From positions 1-42,353 of the forward strand of contig CASEYV010000007.1 in assembly GCA_949292245.1 (NCBI GenBank): DNA of 42,353 bases, written 5' to 3'. The position numbers and the translations under genes were made by a program. This document shows positions 7,421 through 17,217 of the stretch, in pieces; position 1 is the stretch's first letter; every line of letters begins with the position of its first letter. Origin of the DNA: an uncultured bacterium (GTDB lineage: Bacteria > Bacillota_I > Bacilli_A > RF39 > UBA660). The notes beneath the pieces were generated by a model that saw only the letters and a list, made by a program, of their open reading frames with translations, was not told the origin of the DNA and searched no databases.

Positions 7421-8702
7421 TTTTTTCCTCCCTATCGTTCATTATACTTTTTTTGTCGACATTTGTAAAGTTTTTTGCTAATATTATATGATTTGTATGC
7501 AAATTTACTTTTCCTTTATTAATAAAATAATTATAAGCTTCTATTATTTCAGGATTTAGGTAACTTTCTTTAATTTTTTGTTCTTTATCTTCAACATACA
7601 AACTCTTAATTCTTTCTTTTCTAATGTTTTCTAAATCCTTTATTGCTACAAGGGGCTGGCCACCTCCACCAATACAACCACCTGGACAACTCATTACTTC
7701 TATAAAATCATAATCTTTTAATTTTTCATATTTTTCTATTACCGTTTTAATTTTGTTAATTGCTGCAATTTTTAATTTGTATTTTTTCATATCAACTATT
7801 GTTTCTTTAAATTCACTATCCCCTCGAATACTTTCTAATTGATAAAATTCTTGTGGGGCCTTTTCTTTATTTAACATAAAATAAGCAGTTCTTAATACCG
7901 ATTCCATTACTCCCCCAGATGAACCAAAAATTAGTCCTCCACTAGAGCCCTTTCCTAAAAGCCTATCAAATTCTTTATCCTCTAAAGATTTAAAATTTAT
8001 TCCTAATTCTTTAATCATTAAAATTAATTCACTTGTTGTTATAACTATGTCAGTGTCCGGATATAACTCTCTTTCACTCTTTTTGGAAACACAAGGTGTA
8101 AGAGCAACAGATATTATATCTTCACTATCTAATTCATAATTTTGAGCAAAATACGTTTTTATCATTGCTCCCTGCATTGCTATGGGACTTTTACATGTAC
8201 TTAATTTATATACATCTTCTTGATAATTTTTATACATGTATAATACCCATGATGGGCAACAACTTGTAAACATTGGAGTGTTTTTATTATTTATTCTTTC
8301 AATAAGTTCTTGAGCTTCCTCCATTATTGTTAAATCAGCTCCAAATGTTGTATCAAATACATAATTAAAACCTATTTCTTTTAATACACTTACTAGTTTT
8401 TCTTCTAAAAATTCTCCTGGATTAAATCCAAATGCATCCCCAATAGCAACTCTTACCGCCGGAGCAACAAATACTACTACCGTTTTATTGGTATCTTTTA
8501 TGTAGTTTAATACTGCTTTGTAATTGTATTTTGGTGTTAATGCTCCTGTTGGACACGTCAAAATGCATTGGCCACAATTTAGACAATCATTGCCAATGTT
8601 GTTGATACTTTCACAAGTTTTTTTACACATTCCACAATTTATACACCGTTCTTCTATTCTATTAATACTTACATTATCTTCTTTTATTTCTATTCTACTC
8701 AT
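7401..8702 (-). CDS. [FeFe]-hydrogenase-type iron-sulfur protein
   Basis: 433 residues. Two 4Fe-4S motifs open the protein (CINCGMCKKTC and CLNCGQCILTC, about residues 15-50). The three H-cluster motifs follow: TSCCPSWV, LTPCVSKKSER and VMSCPGGCIGGGGQP. A small-subunit-like tail (LYVEDKEQKIKESYLNPEI) is fused at the C-terminus. These are the cluster ligands of [FeFe]-hydrogenases, which make or sense H2 in anaerobes. It is shorter than the classic clostridial enzyme and lacks the extra N-terminal ferredoxin domains, so a regulatory or sensory group is possible. Maturases HydE/F/G are not in the window. It lies directly behind a TetR gene with a 4-nt overlap. Confidence 0.9.
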   Translation of the reverse strand: MSRIEIKEDNVSINRIEERCINCGMCKKTCESINNIGNDCLNCGQCILTCPTGALTPKYNYKAVLNYIKDTNKTVVVFVAPAVRVAIGDAFGFNPGEFLEEKLVSVLKEIGFNYVFDTTFGADLTIMEEAQELIERINNKNTPMFTSCCPSWVLYMYKNYQEDVYKLSTCKSPIAMQGAMIKTYFAQNYELDSEDIISVALTPCVSKKSERELYPDTDIVITTSELILMIKELGINFKSLEDKEFDRLLGKGSSGGLIFGSSGGVMESVLRTAYFMLNKEKAPQEFYQLESIRGDSEFKETIVDMKKYKLKIAAINKIKTVIEKYEKLKDYDFIEVMSCPGGCIGGGGQPLVAIKDLENIRKERIKSLYVEDKEQKIKESYLNPEIIEAYNYFINKGKVNLHTNHIILAKNFTNVDKKSIMNDREEKNEKDFI

Positions 8703-9256
8703 TTTTCATTTTTAGCAAAGGCTTTATATGTTTTTACAAGTCTTACTAATATCTCCTCTTCATCTATTACTAATTCATTGGTTGCTATTAATGTTGCTAA
8801 GCCATTAGCATATAACCAAAGATTCATAAATAAATTTTTAGCCTCTTCAAAACTATATCCGTGTTTGTTTACTAAATTTATTATTGTTGATTGATTCCAT
8901 TTTTCATCTAAAACATTTTCAAAATTTTGCCATTTTAAATTATTACTCAAAAATAAACTTATAAATAAATTTTTGTATTCTTGAGCAAATTCTACATAAG
9001 CAATACATAAAGTTATTAAAGCTTTTTTATTGTCTATTCTACTATTAATAAATTCATCATATTGTCTTGATATTTCTTTGTATATATCCTCTTTGATCTC
9101 ATCCATGTTTTTATAAATGCGATATAATGGTTTGGTTGATACATTTAATTTTTTTGCCAAACTTCTTGCATTTATACTATCCCAACCAGTATCATTTACC
9201 ATTTTTACTGCAACCTTAACAATGTGTTCTTTACTTAACTCTTTAATAGCAGGCAT
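8699..9256 (-). CDS. TetR family transcriptional regulator
   Basis: 185 residues. The N-terminal helix-turn-helix (about residues 10-55: IVKVAVKMVNDTGWDSINARSLAKKLNVSTKPLYRIYKNMDEI, seen in two adjoining halves) is typical of TetR. The remaining helical part is the ligand and dimer domain. It is the first gene of a three-gene operon with the hydrogenase-like protein (ATGA overlap) and the membrane thioredoxin, and probably represses it. A TATAAT box lies at about 9296-9301 with a GGAGAG ribosome site behind it. Confidence 0.88.
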   Translation of the reverse strand: MPAIKELSKEHIVKVAVKMVNDTGWDSINARSLAKKLNVSTKPLYRIYKNMDEIKEDIYKEISRQYDEFINSRIDNKKALITLCIAYVEFAQEYKNLFISLFLSNNLKWQNFENVLDEKWNQSTIINLVNKHGYSFEEAKNLFMNLWLYANGLATLIATNELVIDEEEILVRLVKTYKAFAKNEK

Positions 9257-9336
9257 ACAATCACTCTCCTATCATATGGTAACTTATGTTTCTATTATAA
9301 CACAATTTTTGGTGTTGGGAAAGTATTTACTTAAAA

Positions 9337-10137
9337 TTATTTATCATATTCATCATAATAGCTGTATCTTTTATCAAAATCATAATATCCCATAATTTGA
9401 TTAATATTGACGTTTTCTACACTTTTAAAAATATTGTATTCTATGTATTTATTAGTTTTTTTCATTTCTTTAATTAATTCTTTTATCTCATTTCTCTTAG
9501 AATCTTCTTTTTTTAATGGACAAGCACAATTAATAAATTTTAATTTATTATAATTCATCCAGTTATAGATACTAGATTCTCTAACTAAATATAATGGCCT
9601 TATTAATTCCATTCCTAGAAAGTTTTTACTTTTTATTTTTGGTAACATGCTTACTATTTCACCATTATAAAACATTCCAAGTAATATTGTTTCTATTACA
9701 TCATTATAATGATGACCTAATGCTATTTTATTGCACCCTAAATCTTTGGCAATTTTATATAAATGACCTCTACGCATTCTAGCACACATATAACAAGGGG
9801 ATTTTAAATCCATGTTTTGTAATGCCAAAAATATAAGACTATCATATACTTTGATTGGTACTTCAAGTAATTTAGCATTTTCTTCAATAATTTTAATGTT
9901 TTCTTTATTATATCCTGGATCCATTACTATAAATTCTAATTCAAAATTTATTTTGCCATGTTTTTTTAATTCTTGAAAACATTTTGCCATTAAAAACGAA
10001 TCTTTACCACCACTGATACATACCGCTATTTTATCATTATCTTTAATTAAATCATATTCCGTAATAGCTTTAGTAAATTTACGCCATATATCTTTTCTAT
10101 AGGTCTTAATAATGCTTTTTTCAATGTCACTTTGCAT
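9337..10137 (-). CDS. TtcA-like PP-loop tRNA thiolation enzyme
   Basis: 266 residues. The ATP-binding PP-loop CISGGKDSFLMA is near residues 40-51. The CYMCARMRRGHLYKIAKDLG block (about 115-134) carries the CxxC typical of TtcA/TtuA-type enzymes, followed by KIALGHHYNDVIETIL. A third cysteine pair CAC lies near 203. TtcA uses an iron-sulfur cluster to thiolate cytidine 32 in tRNA; relatives thiolate other positions, so the exact target is open. The gene appears to stand alone: it ends 80 nt before the TetR start on the same strand. Confidence 0.85.
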   Translation of the reverse strand: MQSDIEKSIIKTYRKDIWRKFTKAITEYDLIKDNDKIAVCISGGKDSFLMAKCFQELKKHGKINFELEFIVMDPGYNKENIKIIEENAKLLEVPIKVYDSLIFLALQNMDLKSPCYMCARMRRGHLYKIAKDLGCNKIALGHHYNDVIETILLGMFYNGEIVSMLPKIKSKNFLGMELIRPLYLVRESSIYNWMNYNKLKFINCACPLKKEDSKRNEIKELIKEMKKTNKYIEYNIFKSVENVNINQIMGYYDFDKRYSYYDEYDK

Positions 10138-10182
10138 AAAATCACCATAGTTATTATCCTATAATGTTTTATATTTTGTCAA

Positions 10183-10638
10183 TTAATTTAATATTACTAT
10201 ACCTAAATTTAATATACTAGCAAATATTAACCATAATAAATAAAATATGTTTAATATTCCTGTTATTATTTTTATTTTGTAAAATTTAATTATCATAATT
10301 ATTACTAATATAATTAATAAAATTATCCATATATAACTAAATAAATATAAGTTAAATTTAAAAAAGAATAGTGTCCATAATGAATTAACTAATAATTGAA
10401 TAAAATATATTCTTATTGCTTGATATTTTAATTCATTATTACTTTTTAATATCAAGAATAATGTTATACCCATAATTAAATAAAGTATACTCCATACTAT
10501 AGGAAATATATATCCTGGTACATTTATAATTTTGTTTAATCCACTATATGAACTAGTATCAATAAATATAGCAAATAAATTGCCAATTAAAAATGTTATA
10601 ACTATACAAATTATTAATAATATAATATTTCTTTTCAT
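10183..10638 (-). CDS. tspO: TspO/MBR family membrane protein
   Basis: 151 residues with five membrane helices. Family signatures are present: PGYIFPIVWSILYLIMGI (about residues 40-57), LLVNSLWTLFFFKFNL (about 84-99) and a C-terminal LLWLIFASILN. TspO proteins bind porphyrins, cholesterol-like ligands or tetrapyrroles in membranes; their role in low-GC anaerobes is unclear. Nothing in the neighbourhood points to tetrapyrrole metabolism. Confidence 0.9.
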   Translation of the reverse strand: MKRNIILLIICIVITFLIGNLFAIFIDTSSYSGLNKIINVPGYIFPIVWSILYLIMGITLFLILKSNNELKYQAIRIYFIQLLVNSLWTLFFFKFNLYLFSYIWIILLIILVIIMIIKFYKIKIITGILNIFYLLWLIFASILNLGIVILN

Positions 10639-10686
10639 ATTTATAATATATGCTAAAGTTTAATAATTAAAATAAAAAAGCAGTAA

Positions 10687-11444
10687 TTATTTTTTATCAC
10701 TTTTTTTAGGTTTTTCTCTTTTTAAAAAATCATTTTGTTTTTTTAACATTATTTGAATCTCTTCATTCTTTCGAGAAATAAAGTCTGCTTTTTCTTCTTC
10801 TATTTGTGCAATATAAGTTTCTGTATTTTCGCTTGCTTTTTCCATTGCAGTTTCTATTAAATACCTAAGTTGCTCTATTAATTTTAATGTGGGATTCATT
10901 AAAGTGCTATTTCTAACCCCTAAATTTTTTTCTAAAATAGTTGCAATTGTTTTTATAATATTATCAGGTTCATTTGATGTTAATAAAGTGTTTCTAGCAT
11001 TTGCTCGATTTTTTTCTATGTATGTAATTAATGCTGTTATGCTTGAAATTGCTATAAATGCAATGCATTCATTACTGTCATATATTTCTATGCTTAATAT
11101 TTCTTTATAGTTTCGATCATCAAAATATAGTTTAAATGTAAGACTTTCAGTACTATTTGTTTTAGAAATATCTATTTCTTCAGCACTCTGATGTTCATTA
11201 ATTACATGAGATATAAATTTATATATTGTGTTTCTATTAATTACTGTAGCATAACTTAACTCTTCATCAGAATAAAGTTGAATATATATTTTTTTAAATC
11301 TACTCTAATATATTTACCATCTAAAATTAAATATATATTATCATCAAAGCCTTTGACACTTTTAGAATCAACCGTGCTTTTAAAATAATCTTCTTCACAT
11401 TTAACATTAAATAAACTTAAAAACTGTGATATTTTTTCTTCCAA
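10687..11444 (-). CDS. Unknown protein split by a one-base frameshift
   Basis: The ATG at 11444 opens a frame that ends after 62 residues just past a run of seven A (minus strand; 11289-11295). If one A is added, the frame runs on unbroken to 10687 and gives about 252 residues. The continued part reads sensibly: an alpha/beta domain (LTFKLYFDDRNYKEILSIE), then a long charged coiled coil (ETAMEKASENTETYIAQIEEE) and a basic tail KREKPKKSDKK. The C-terminal 70 residues have their own ATG at 10899 but no good ribosome site. Real mutation, slippage or sequencing undercall are all possible. It lies 21 nt behind pheT. Family unknown. Confidence 0.55.
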
Positions 11445-11465
11445 CCTAAAAACCTCATTATAAAA

Positions 11466-13790
11466 TTAAATTAAATCTAAGCCATTTTCTTTTAAATGAT
11501 TCATAAATCTATCTTTAAAATTTTGAATATCTTTTTGTTCTAATGTCTTATTATTGCTTCCTAAAATATATCTAATTGTATATTTGTTTTCATAAATGCT
11601 TACTAAATAGTATTTTTTTACTAAGTTGCTTTTAAAGTTATTTAGTATATCTAGTAAATCACTATATTTTTTATCGTTTGTTAAAGGTATTGTATAATCT
11701 AATTCTACTGTTGGATATTTGCTTATTTCTTCTGATAATATTGTTTCTTTTTCTAAGGTTACATATTTATCAAAATCAATATCAATACATACTATAGATT
11801 TTTTCTTAGATAATTTATTAGTTATACCCTTAACCAATATGTTAATTTCTCCAAGTTTTGTGTTATCAACATTTATAACTTTGCCGTAAGTTTTATCATA
11901 ATATTCTTTTTCATTAACATTGTCTGTAAATGTAACATTTTTATTTTTAAATATTTTAAATATGTATTTAACTATTTCTTTAGCTTTATTATAATTTGTT
12001 TCTAACATCTTTTCTTCATCTGCAAGAATTATACTTAATACTCTTTTATTTTCATTGTTTAATATAATTGTTCCTATTTCAAATATTTTGAATTTAGAAT
12101 AATTTTTGAAATTTAAATTAACTATGTTTAATAATGAAAAGCTTAAATCATCTCTTAATATGTTGTTTTCTGTTTTACCTAATAGTTTTACACCTGTTTT
12201 TTCAATGCCAAATTCTTTTAACATTTCAGTATCATACCATAAATAACTATTTACTTCATGCATGTTGTATTTTGTTGCAAGCATTTCTTTAACATCATAC
12301 TCTTGATTAAATATCGTTTCATGTTCTATGCCATCAGATTCTATTTTTAAAGGTGTAGCACTAAAGTTTTCTAAACCATACATTCTTGCTACTTCTTCAA
12401 TTATGTCTTCTTCAATGCTTATATCTTTACTATGTCTAAATGTTGGAACTACAACTTCATATGTATCTTCAGTTGTTTTTACATTAAAGCCTAATAATGA
12501 TAGCATTTCTTCAACTACATTGTCATCTAATGTTTTACCCATATATGTACTTAATAATTTTTTTCTTAATGTTACATGACCAACATCTAATTTTGTTGGA
12601 TATACATCTGTTAAATTTGATGCTATTTCTAAATTTGGATTTTCTTTATGTATTAAATATAATGCTCTTTTTAAACCAATAATGGTAATGTTTGGATCAA
12701 GTGATTTTTCATATCTAGCACTAGCTTCTGTTCTTAATCCTAACGCTACGGCAGTTTTTCTAATTGAACCAGCATTAAATGTTGCACTTTCTAAAAATAC
12801 TCCAGTTGTATCACTTAATATTTCACTGTCAAGTCCACCCATTACTCCAGCAATTCCAAAATATTTGTCACCATTTTTAATCATTAACATATCACTTGTA
12901 AGATTTCTAGTCGTTCCATCTAATGTTTGATATGTATCTTTATCTTTTGCTCTTCCTACCTCAATGCTTTTTACTACCCTTGAATCAAAAGCATGCATTG
13001 GTTGACCTATTTCTAACATTATGTAGTTTGTTATATCTACTAATAGAGAAATTGAACGCATTCCAACGTAGTATAAAAATATTTGCATGTCATATGGGGT
13101 TTTATTGTTTAATATGTTTTCTAGTTTTAATGCTGAATATCGATAGCATAAGTCCGGATCTTTAATGGTTACATCTAAATCATTTTTATCATTTGGTACT
13201 TCTTCTAAATCTAGTGGTAATAAATCATGTTTAGTTATGGCTGCTATTTCACGTGCTATTCCATAATGTCCCCATAAATCAGGGCGATTTGTTAATGACT
13301 TGTTGTCAATTTCTACAATAATATCATTTATTGGCAAATATTTTTTTATGTCTAATCCTACTGGAGCATCTTCTGGTAGTTCAATAATTCCTGAGTGATC
13401 ATCACTAATACCTAGTTCTCTTCCACTACAACACATTCCGTTGGATAATACTCCTCTGAGTGGTTTGGCTTTGATTTCAAAACCATCAATGTGTCCTCCG
13501 ACCTTAATATAAGCTGTTTTTAACCCAACTCGAACATTTGGTGCCCCACATACTACTTGTATTAGTTCTTTTTCTCCACAATCAACTTGTAATATGTGCA
13601 TGTGATCGCTATCAGGGTGCATTACACATTCTTTTATTTCAGCAACTACTACATTGTCAATTTGATCTCCTACTTTTTTGACATTTTCTACTTCTGCTGT
13701 TCTTAATGTAAATGTGTCCCATATATTTAGGAAATCTATATCTTCACTATTTTTAATGTGACTTTTTAATTTATTACAAGATATTAACAT
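11466..13790 (-). CDS. pheT: Phenylalanyl-tRNA synthetase beta subunit
   Basis: 774 residues, the usual bacterial length. An EMAP-type tRNA-binding domain lies near 40-150 (VVVAEIKECVMHPDSDHMHI, VVCGAPNVRVGLKTAY). The B3/B4 editing domain, the B5 domain, the catalytic-like core and a C-terminal anticodon-binding FDX-ACB domain follow (YPTVELDYTIPLTNDKKY onward). It forms an alpha2-beta2 enzyme with PheS, whose gene ends 11 nt upstream. The ribosome site is GGGAGG. Confidence 0.97.
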   Translation of the reverse strand: MLISCNKLKSHIKNSEDIDFLNIWDTFTLRTAEVENVKKVGDQIDNVVVAEIKECVMHPDSDHMHILQVDCGEKELIQVVCGAPNVRVGLKTAYIKVGGHIDGFEIKAKPLRGVLSNGMCCSGRELGISDDHSGIIELPEDAPVGLDIKKYLPINDIIVEIDNKSLTNRPDLWGHYGIAREIAAITKHDLLPLDLEEVPNDKNDLDVTIKDPDLCYRYSALKLENILNNKTPYDMQIFLYYVGMRSISLLVDITNYIMLEIGQPMHAFDSRVVKSIEVGRAKDKDTYQTLDGTTRNLTSDMLMIKNGDKYFGIAGVMGGLDSEILSDTTGVFLESATFNAGSIRKTAVALGLRTEASARYEKSLDPNITIIGLKRALYLIHKENPNLEIASNLTDVYPTKLDVGHVTLRKKLLSTYMGKTLDDNVVEEMLSLLGFNVKTTEDTYEVVVPTFRHSKDISIEEDIIEEVARMYGLENFSATPLKIESDGIEHETIFNQEYDVKEMLATKYNMHEVNSYLWYDTEMLKEFGIEKTGVKLLGKTENNILRDDLSFSLLNIVNLNFKNYSKFKIFEIGTIILNNENKRVLSIILADEEKMLETNYNKAKEIVKYIFKIFKNKNVTFTDNVNEKEYYDKTYGKVINVDNTKLGEINILVKGITNKLSKKKSIVCIDIDFDKYVTLEKETILSEEISKYPTVELDYTIPLTNDKKYSDLLDILNNFKSNLVKKYYLVSIYENKYTIRYILGSNNKTLEQKDIQNFKDRFMNHLKENGLDLI

Positions 13791-13801
13791 TTTTACCTCC
13801 C

Positions 13802-14809
13802 TTAATGTATATCAAAGTTTTCTAAAGATCTTAAATCCCCAGAATTTAAAACTCTAATATCATTTATTTTGTATTTCATCATCGCAAGACGAGTTAGTCC
13901 TAAACCAAAAGCAAAGCCATTATATACTTCATGGTCAACTCCACCATATTTGTAAACCATTGGATGAGTCATACCACAACCAATTAATTCTATCCAACCA
14001 GAATTTTTACATGTTGGGCATCCCTTTCCTCCACAAATTAGGCAACTCATGTCTACTTCATAACTTGGCTCTGTAAATGGGAAAAATCCAGGCCTTAATC
14101 TTATCTTTACATCTCTTTTAAATATTTCTCTTAATACATTTTCCATTACATATATTAGATTACCTATCGTTACCCCTTTGTCTATTACCATACCTTCAAT
14201 TTGAAAAAATGTGTTTTCATGGTTGGCATCTAAATCTTCATTTCTAAATGTCCTTCCTGGTGCTGCAATGCGAAGTGGAGCTCCGTAATTTTCCATACTT
14301 CTTATTTCCATCGGACTTGTATGAGTTCTAAGTAACATTCCATTGTCAAGATAATATGTGTCTTGCATATCCCTTGCTGGATGATCTTTAGGTATGTTTA
14401 AACCTTCAAAATTGTAATATTCTGATTCCATTTCTGGTCCCATTACTACTGTAAATCCCATTCTTTTTAATATGTCTGTTACTTCTTTTGCTACAATTGT
14501 TACTGGATGTAATGAGCCTTTTTCAATTTCATAATCAACAGTATCATCAAATAAAATGTCACTCTTATTAAATATTTTTTCTAAATAACTATTAATTATT
14601 TGTTCCATTTCCTTTTTGGTATTGTTAATTAAACTACCATATTTTTTCTTGTCTTCACTACTCATATCTTTTAAACCAGATAGTATTTCCATAATACGAC
14701 TTTTTTTACCTACATATTTTGATTTTACATTAAGTACATCCGCTTCCTTTTGACAAGTGTTTAATTCTTCATTTAAACTTGTCACTAATCTTGTTAATTC
14801 TTCTTCCAT
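13802..14809 (-). CDS. pheS: Phenylalanyl-tRNA synthetase alpha subunit
   Basis: 335 residues. An N-terminal coiled coil (1-90) precedes the class II synthetase core with motif 2 LRTHTSPMEIRSM...GRTFRNEDLDANHENTFFQIEG and motif 3 GFAFGLGLTRLAMMKY. An insert with CLICGGKGCPTCKNSGW (about residues 256-272) has four cysteines spaced to bind zinc, as in many Gram-positive PheS. Expression is controlled by the Phe T-box leader upstream. Confidence 0.98.
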   Translation of the reverse strand: MEEELTRLVTSLNEELNTCQKEADVLNVKSKYVGKKSRIMEILSGLKDMSSEDKKKYGSLINNTKKEMEQIINSYLEKIFNKSDILFDDTVDYEIEKGSLHPVTIVAKEVTDILKRMGFTVVMGPEMESEYYNFEGLNIPKDHPARDMQDTYYLDNGMLLRTHTSPMEIRSMENYGAPLRIAAPGRTFRNEDLDANHENTFFQIEGMVIDKGVTIGNLIYVMENVLREIFKRDVKIRLRPGFFPFTEPSYEVDMSCLICGGKGCPTCKNSGWIELIGCGMTHPMVYKYGGVDHEVYNGFAFGLGLTRLAMMKYKINDIRVLNSGDLRSLENFDIH

Positions 14810-14825
14810 AATTCCTTCCTTCCTA

Positions 14826-14893
14826 AAAAAATAAGTTCATAAACTAATTAAGGACGAGTTTTTACCCGCGGTACCACCTTAGTTTATGAACTT
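14826..14893 (-). terminator. T-box terminator
   Basis: A perfect 15-bp stem followed on the minus strand by ATTTTTTT. It is mutually exclusive with the T-box antiterminator, which uses part of the same upstream arm. Confidence 0.93.
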
Positions 14894-15000
14894 TTCATAC
14901 ACTTTAAATTATAAGGGATTTGTCCCAAAAAGCATTCATCAAGTGAAATTCATTTTATTATATCTTTTAAAATATTCTCAGCTATATATTTTATCTCTGT
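14826..15000 (-). promoter_or_regulatory. T-box riboswitch leader of pheST
   Basis: The minus strand holds the T-box core GGTGGTACCGCGGG (14865-14880), whose TGGT bulge pairs with the NCCA end of tRNA with A73. The terminator arms are AAGTTCATAAACTAA at 14833-14847 and its complement at 14879-14893, 15 bp, followed by a T run. Upstream in stem I the specifier loop reads GAATTTCAC, and TTC at 14945-14947 is the Phe codon. Uncharged tRNA-Phe should stabilise the antiterminator and switch on pheST. Confidence 0.96.
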
Positions 15001-15034
15001 AAAAGTAACTAATAAAACTACTAAATTTGAATCA

Positions 15035-16279
15035 CTATGCTTTTTTTAACCAATTCTTACCTTCAACTCTTCTTGTTACTACCATTGCACATGACGTGTC
15101 ACCTATAACATTAAGCAAAGTTGCTGGTGCATCTATTATTGTAGCAATAATTGTTAGAATTGGCAAGGCCTCAATTGGATAATTTAATAAAGTTATTATT
15201 AACATTTCTGAAATTGTTCCTCCACCAATAGGTACTGCTGTTACTAATAGAGTTGCAATAAGTGCTATACCTAATACTTGAAATATGCTTCCTGCACTAT
15301 TTAAAGATGTACCAAATAAGGATACTAAAAACATTATTTTAAATACACTTCCTATTGATGAACCATCTTTGTGAAAACTTGTTCCTAGTGATATTGTTGT
15401 TTCAGCAACATCATTAGGTATTCCTATTTTTTTAGCACATTCAATATTTACTGGTACACTTGCAGCAGATGAACATGTTCCTAAAGATGTTAATATCGCT
15501 GGGATAATGTTTTTCCAAAATGCAGTTATTCCTTTTTTGCCTCCGGAATAAAATGCATATAATGTATAGAATATAAACATAAATAGTAAACTGACTATTA
15601 AATACATGATAAATGTCTTTAAAAATCCTACCGCTATTATGCTTCCTAGCGTTCCAATTAATGCCGCGAAGTAACAGCCAAGCCCAATCGGAGCATAATA
15701 CATAATTATCCCAATTAATTTATACATCACTTCACTAAAAGAGTCAAGTAATTCCGCAACTTTTTTCCCTTTTTCGCCACTTTTGTTTACTGCTATACCA
15801 AAAAGTATTGATATAACTATTAATGCTATTAAATTGTCTGTTGTAAGTAAATTAACAAATTGATTAGTTGATAAAACATTAACTGTTCTTTCTAATAAGT
15901 TTAAGTCTGCTGCTTCTTCACTTGATTCAGCAAATATCTCTCTAATTTGTTCGGTATCCCTGTCTTTAACTAAATCTGTTATATTAGTTGATATAAATGC
16001 AAAGACTACAGCAATAATTGAACTTATTAAAAACATTATTATTATGTTTATTAATATCTTGCTTAATCTTTTTGGTTCCCGCATTTTAGATATCGATGAT
16101 GCTATTGTAAAAAATATTAATGGTACTATTATTACTAATAATAAGTTTAAAAATAAGTCTCCAAGAGGTTTTACTACTGTGGCTTTTTCTTTAAATATAA
16201 GACCGCATATACCCCCGATGATTACAAATGTTAACAATATTATTGTGTTTTTGTAATTCTTTAAATACTTTTTCACCAA
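15035..16279 (-). CDS. Dicarboxylate/amino acid:cation symporter (DAACS family)
   Basis: 414 residues with about eight membrane helices and two re-entrant loops. Family signatures: PLGDLFLNLLLVIIVPLIFF (about 37-56), the serine-rich loop LGTCSSAASVPVNIECAKK (about 266-284), TSFHKDGSSIG, and the C-terminal DAPATLLNVIGDTSCAMVV with the substrate-binding Asp and Asn. The substrate is probably glutamate, aspartate or a C4-dicarboxylate taken up with Na+ or H+. The start is GTG at 16279 behind a perfect AGGAGG site. No partner enzyme lies next to it. Confidence 0.93.
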   Translation of the reverse strand: MVKKYLKNYKNTIILLTFVIIGGICGLIFKEKATVVKPLGDLFLNLLLVIIVPLIFFTIASSISKMREPKRLSKILINIIIMFLISSIIAVVFAFISTNITDLVKDRDTEQIREIFAESSEEAADLNLLERTVNVLSTNQFVNLLTTDNLIALIVISILFGIAVNKSGEKGKKVAELLDSFSEVMYKLIGIIMYYAPIGLGCYFAALIGTLGSIIAVGFLKTFIMYLIVSLLFMFIFYTLYAFYSGGKKGITAFWKNIIPAILTSLGTCSSAASVPVNIECAKKIGIPNDVAETTISLGTSFHKDGSSIGSVFKIMFLVSLFGTSLNSAGSIFQVLGIALIATLLVTAVPIGGGTISEMLIITLLNYPIEALPILTIIATIIDAPATLLNVIGDTSCAMVVTRRVEGKNWLKKA

Positions 16280-16338
16280 ATTCCTCCTTTATTAAGTAAA
16301 TCATACCATATTATATTTTTTTATTTAAATATTTATTC

Positions 16339-17112
16339 TTATTTTAATTTTGGTAGTTCATAGTCTAAATTATCATCATCAAATATTGATTTTGGTGTCT
16401 CTGTAACTTTTTTTTCTTCTATATCGCTCGTATACTCTGGAGTGTATGGCAATAATTTAACCTTTTTCTTAAATAAAGGCATGTATAAGATTTCTTTTAA
16501 TTTTGTATCTTTATTCTTTTCTTTTGGTGGATGATTTAGAAGATATATTTTCTTTAAACTATTATATATGATATATAATGCGATTAAGAATATAATTGAT
16601 AACCATCCCATACTACTTGCTAAAAAGAATTGCACTCTTCCTAATTGAGGTATTCTTAATGCTACTTTTCCTACTATTTTATTAAATGGTACTACTCCAT
16701 TATCTTCAATTAAATTTTTATCTCCCTTGGTTTGGTAACTATAGTTACCTTGTTCATCTTTGATTACAGATATTACTCTATGAGTTATTGTTCCACCATT
16801 TACTTGAGGTTCATCTGAATAAAATGTTATTACATCACCTATTTCTATATCTGATGGATCATCTACTTTTACATCTACTACGACGTCATATACATTTATG
16901 TTGGGAGTCATACTTGGACTAATTATAGTATATAATGAAAATTTGGGTTCATATTTACTTCCTTTAACTGCATAAATCTTTGTGGCTATAAAATAATATA
17001 ATAGTAGTGCTGCAATAATTAAAAGTAAAACAAAAATTGTCCAACTGATAATTGTTGAAATTGTCTTTATTACTTCTCGAAATGTTACCTTTGGCTTTAC
17101 TTCAGCACTCAT
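16339..17112 (-). CDS. SipW-like signal peptidase I (S26, Ser/His type)
   Basis: 257 residues. A membrane helix (about 20-45) precedes the catalytic block SPSMTPNINVYDVV with the nucleophile serine near residue 68. IEIGDVITFYSD and GGTITHRVISV follow; the latter carries His where most bacterial enzymes have Lys. This is the ER/archaeal-type arrangement, as in Bacillus SipW, which matures TasA and TapA. A second membrane helix lies near 165-190, followed by a cytoplasmic tail rich in Lys. A TATAAT at about 17147-17152 is a candidate -10. No TasA-like substrate is seen nearby. Confidence 0.88.
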   Translation of the reverse strand: MSAEVKPKVTFREVIKTISTIISWTIFVLLLIIAALLLYYFIATKIYAVKGSKYEPKFSLYTIISPSMTPNINVYDVVVDVKVDDPSDIEIGDVITFYSDEPQVNGGTITHRVISVIKDEQGNYSYQTKGDKNLIEDNGVVPFNKIVGKVALRIPQLGRVQFFLASSMGWLSIIFLIALYIIYNSLKKIYLLNHPPKEKNKDTKLKEILYMPLFKKKVKLLPYTPEYTSDIEEKKVTETPKSIFDDDNLDYELPKLK

Positions 17113-17217
17113 TCACACTTCCCCATTCTTTATTTATTATATCCAAATATTCGACAAATAGCAACATTTGATGACAAATTATATGTCAAAATAAAGACAA
17201 TTATTACCTGTATATTT

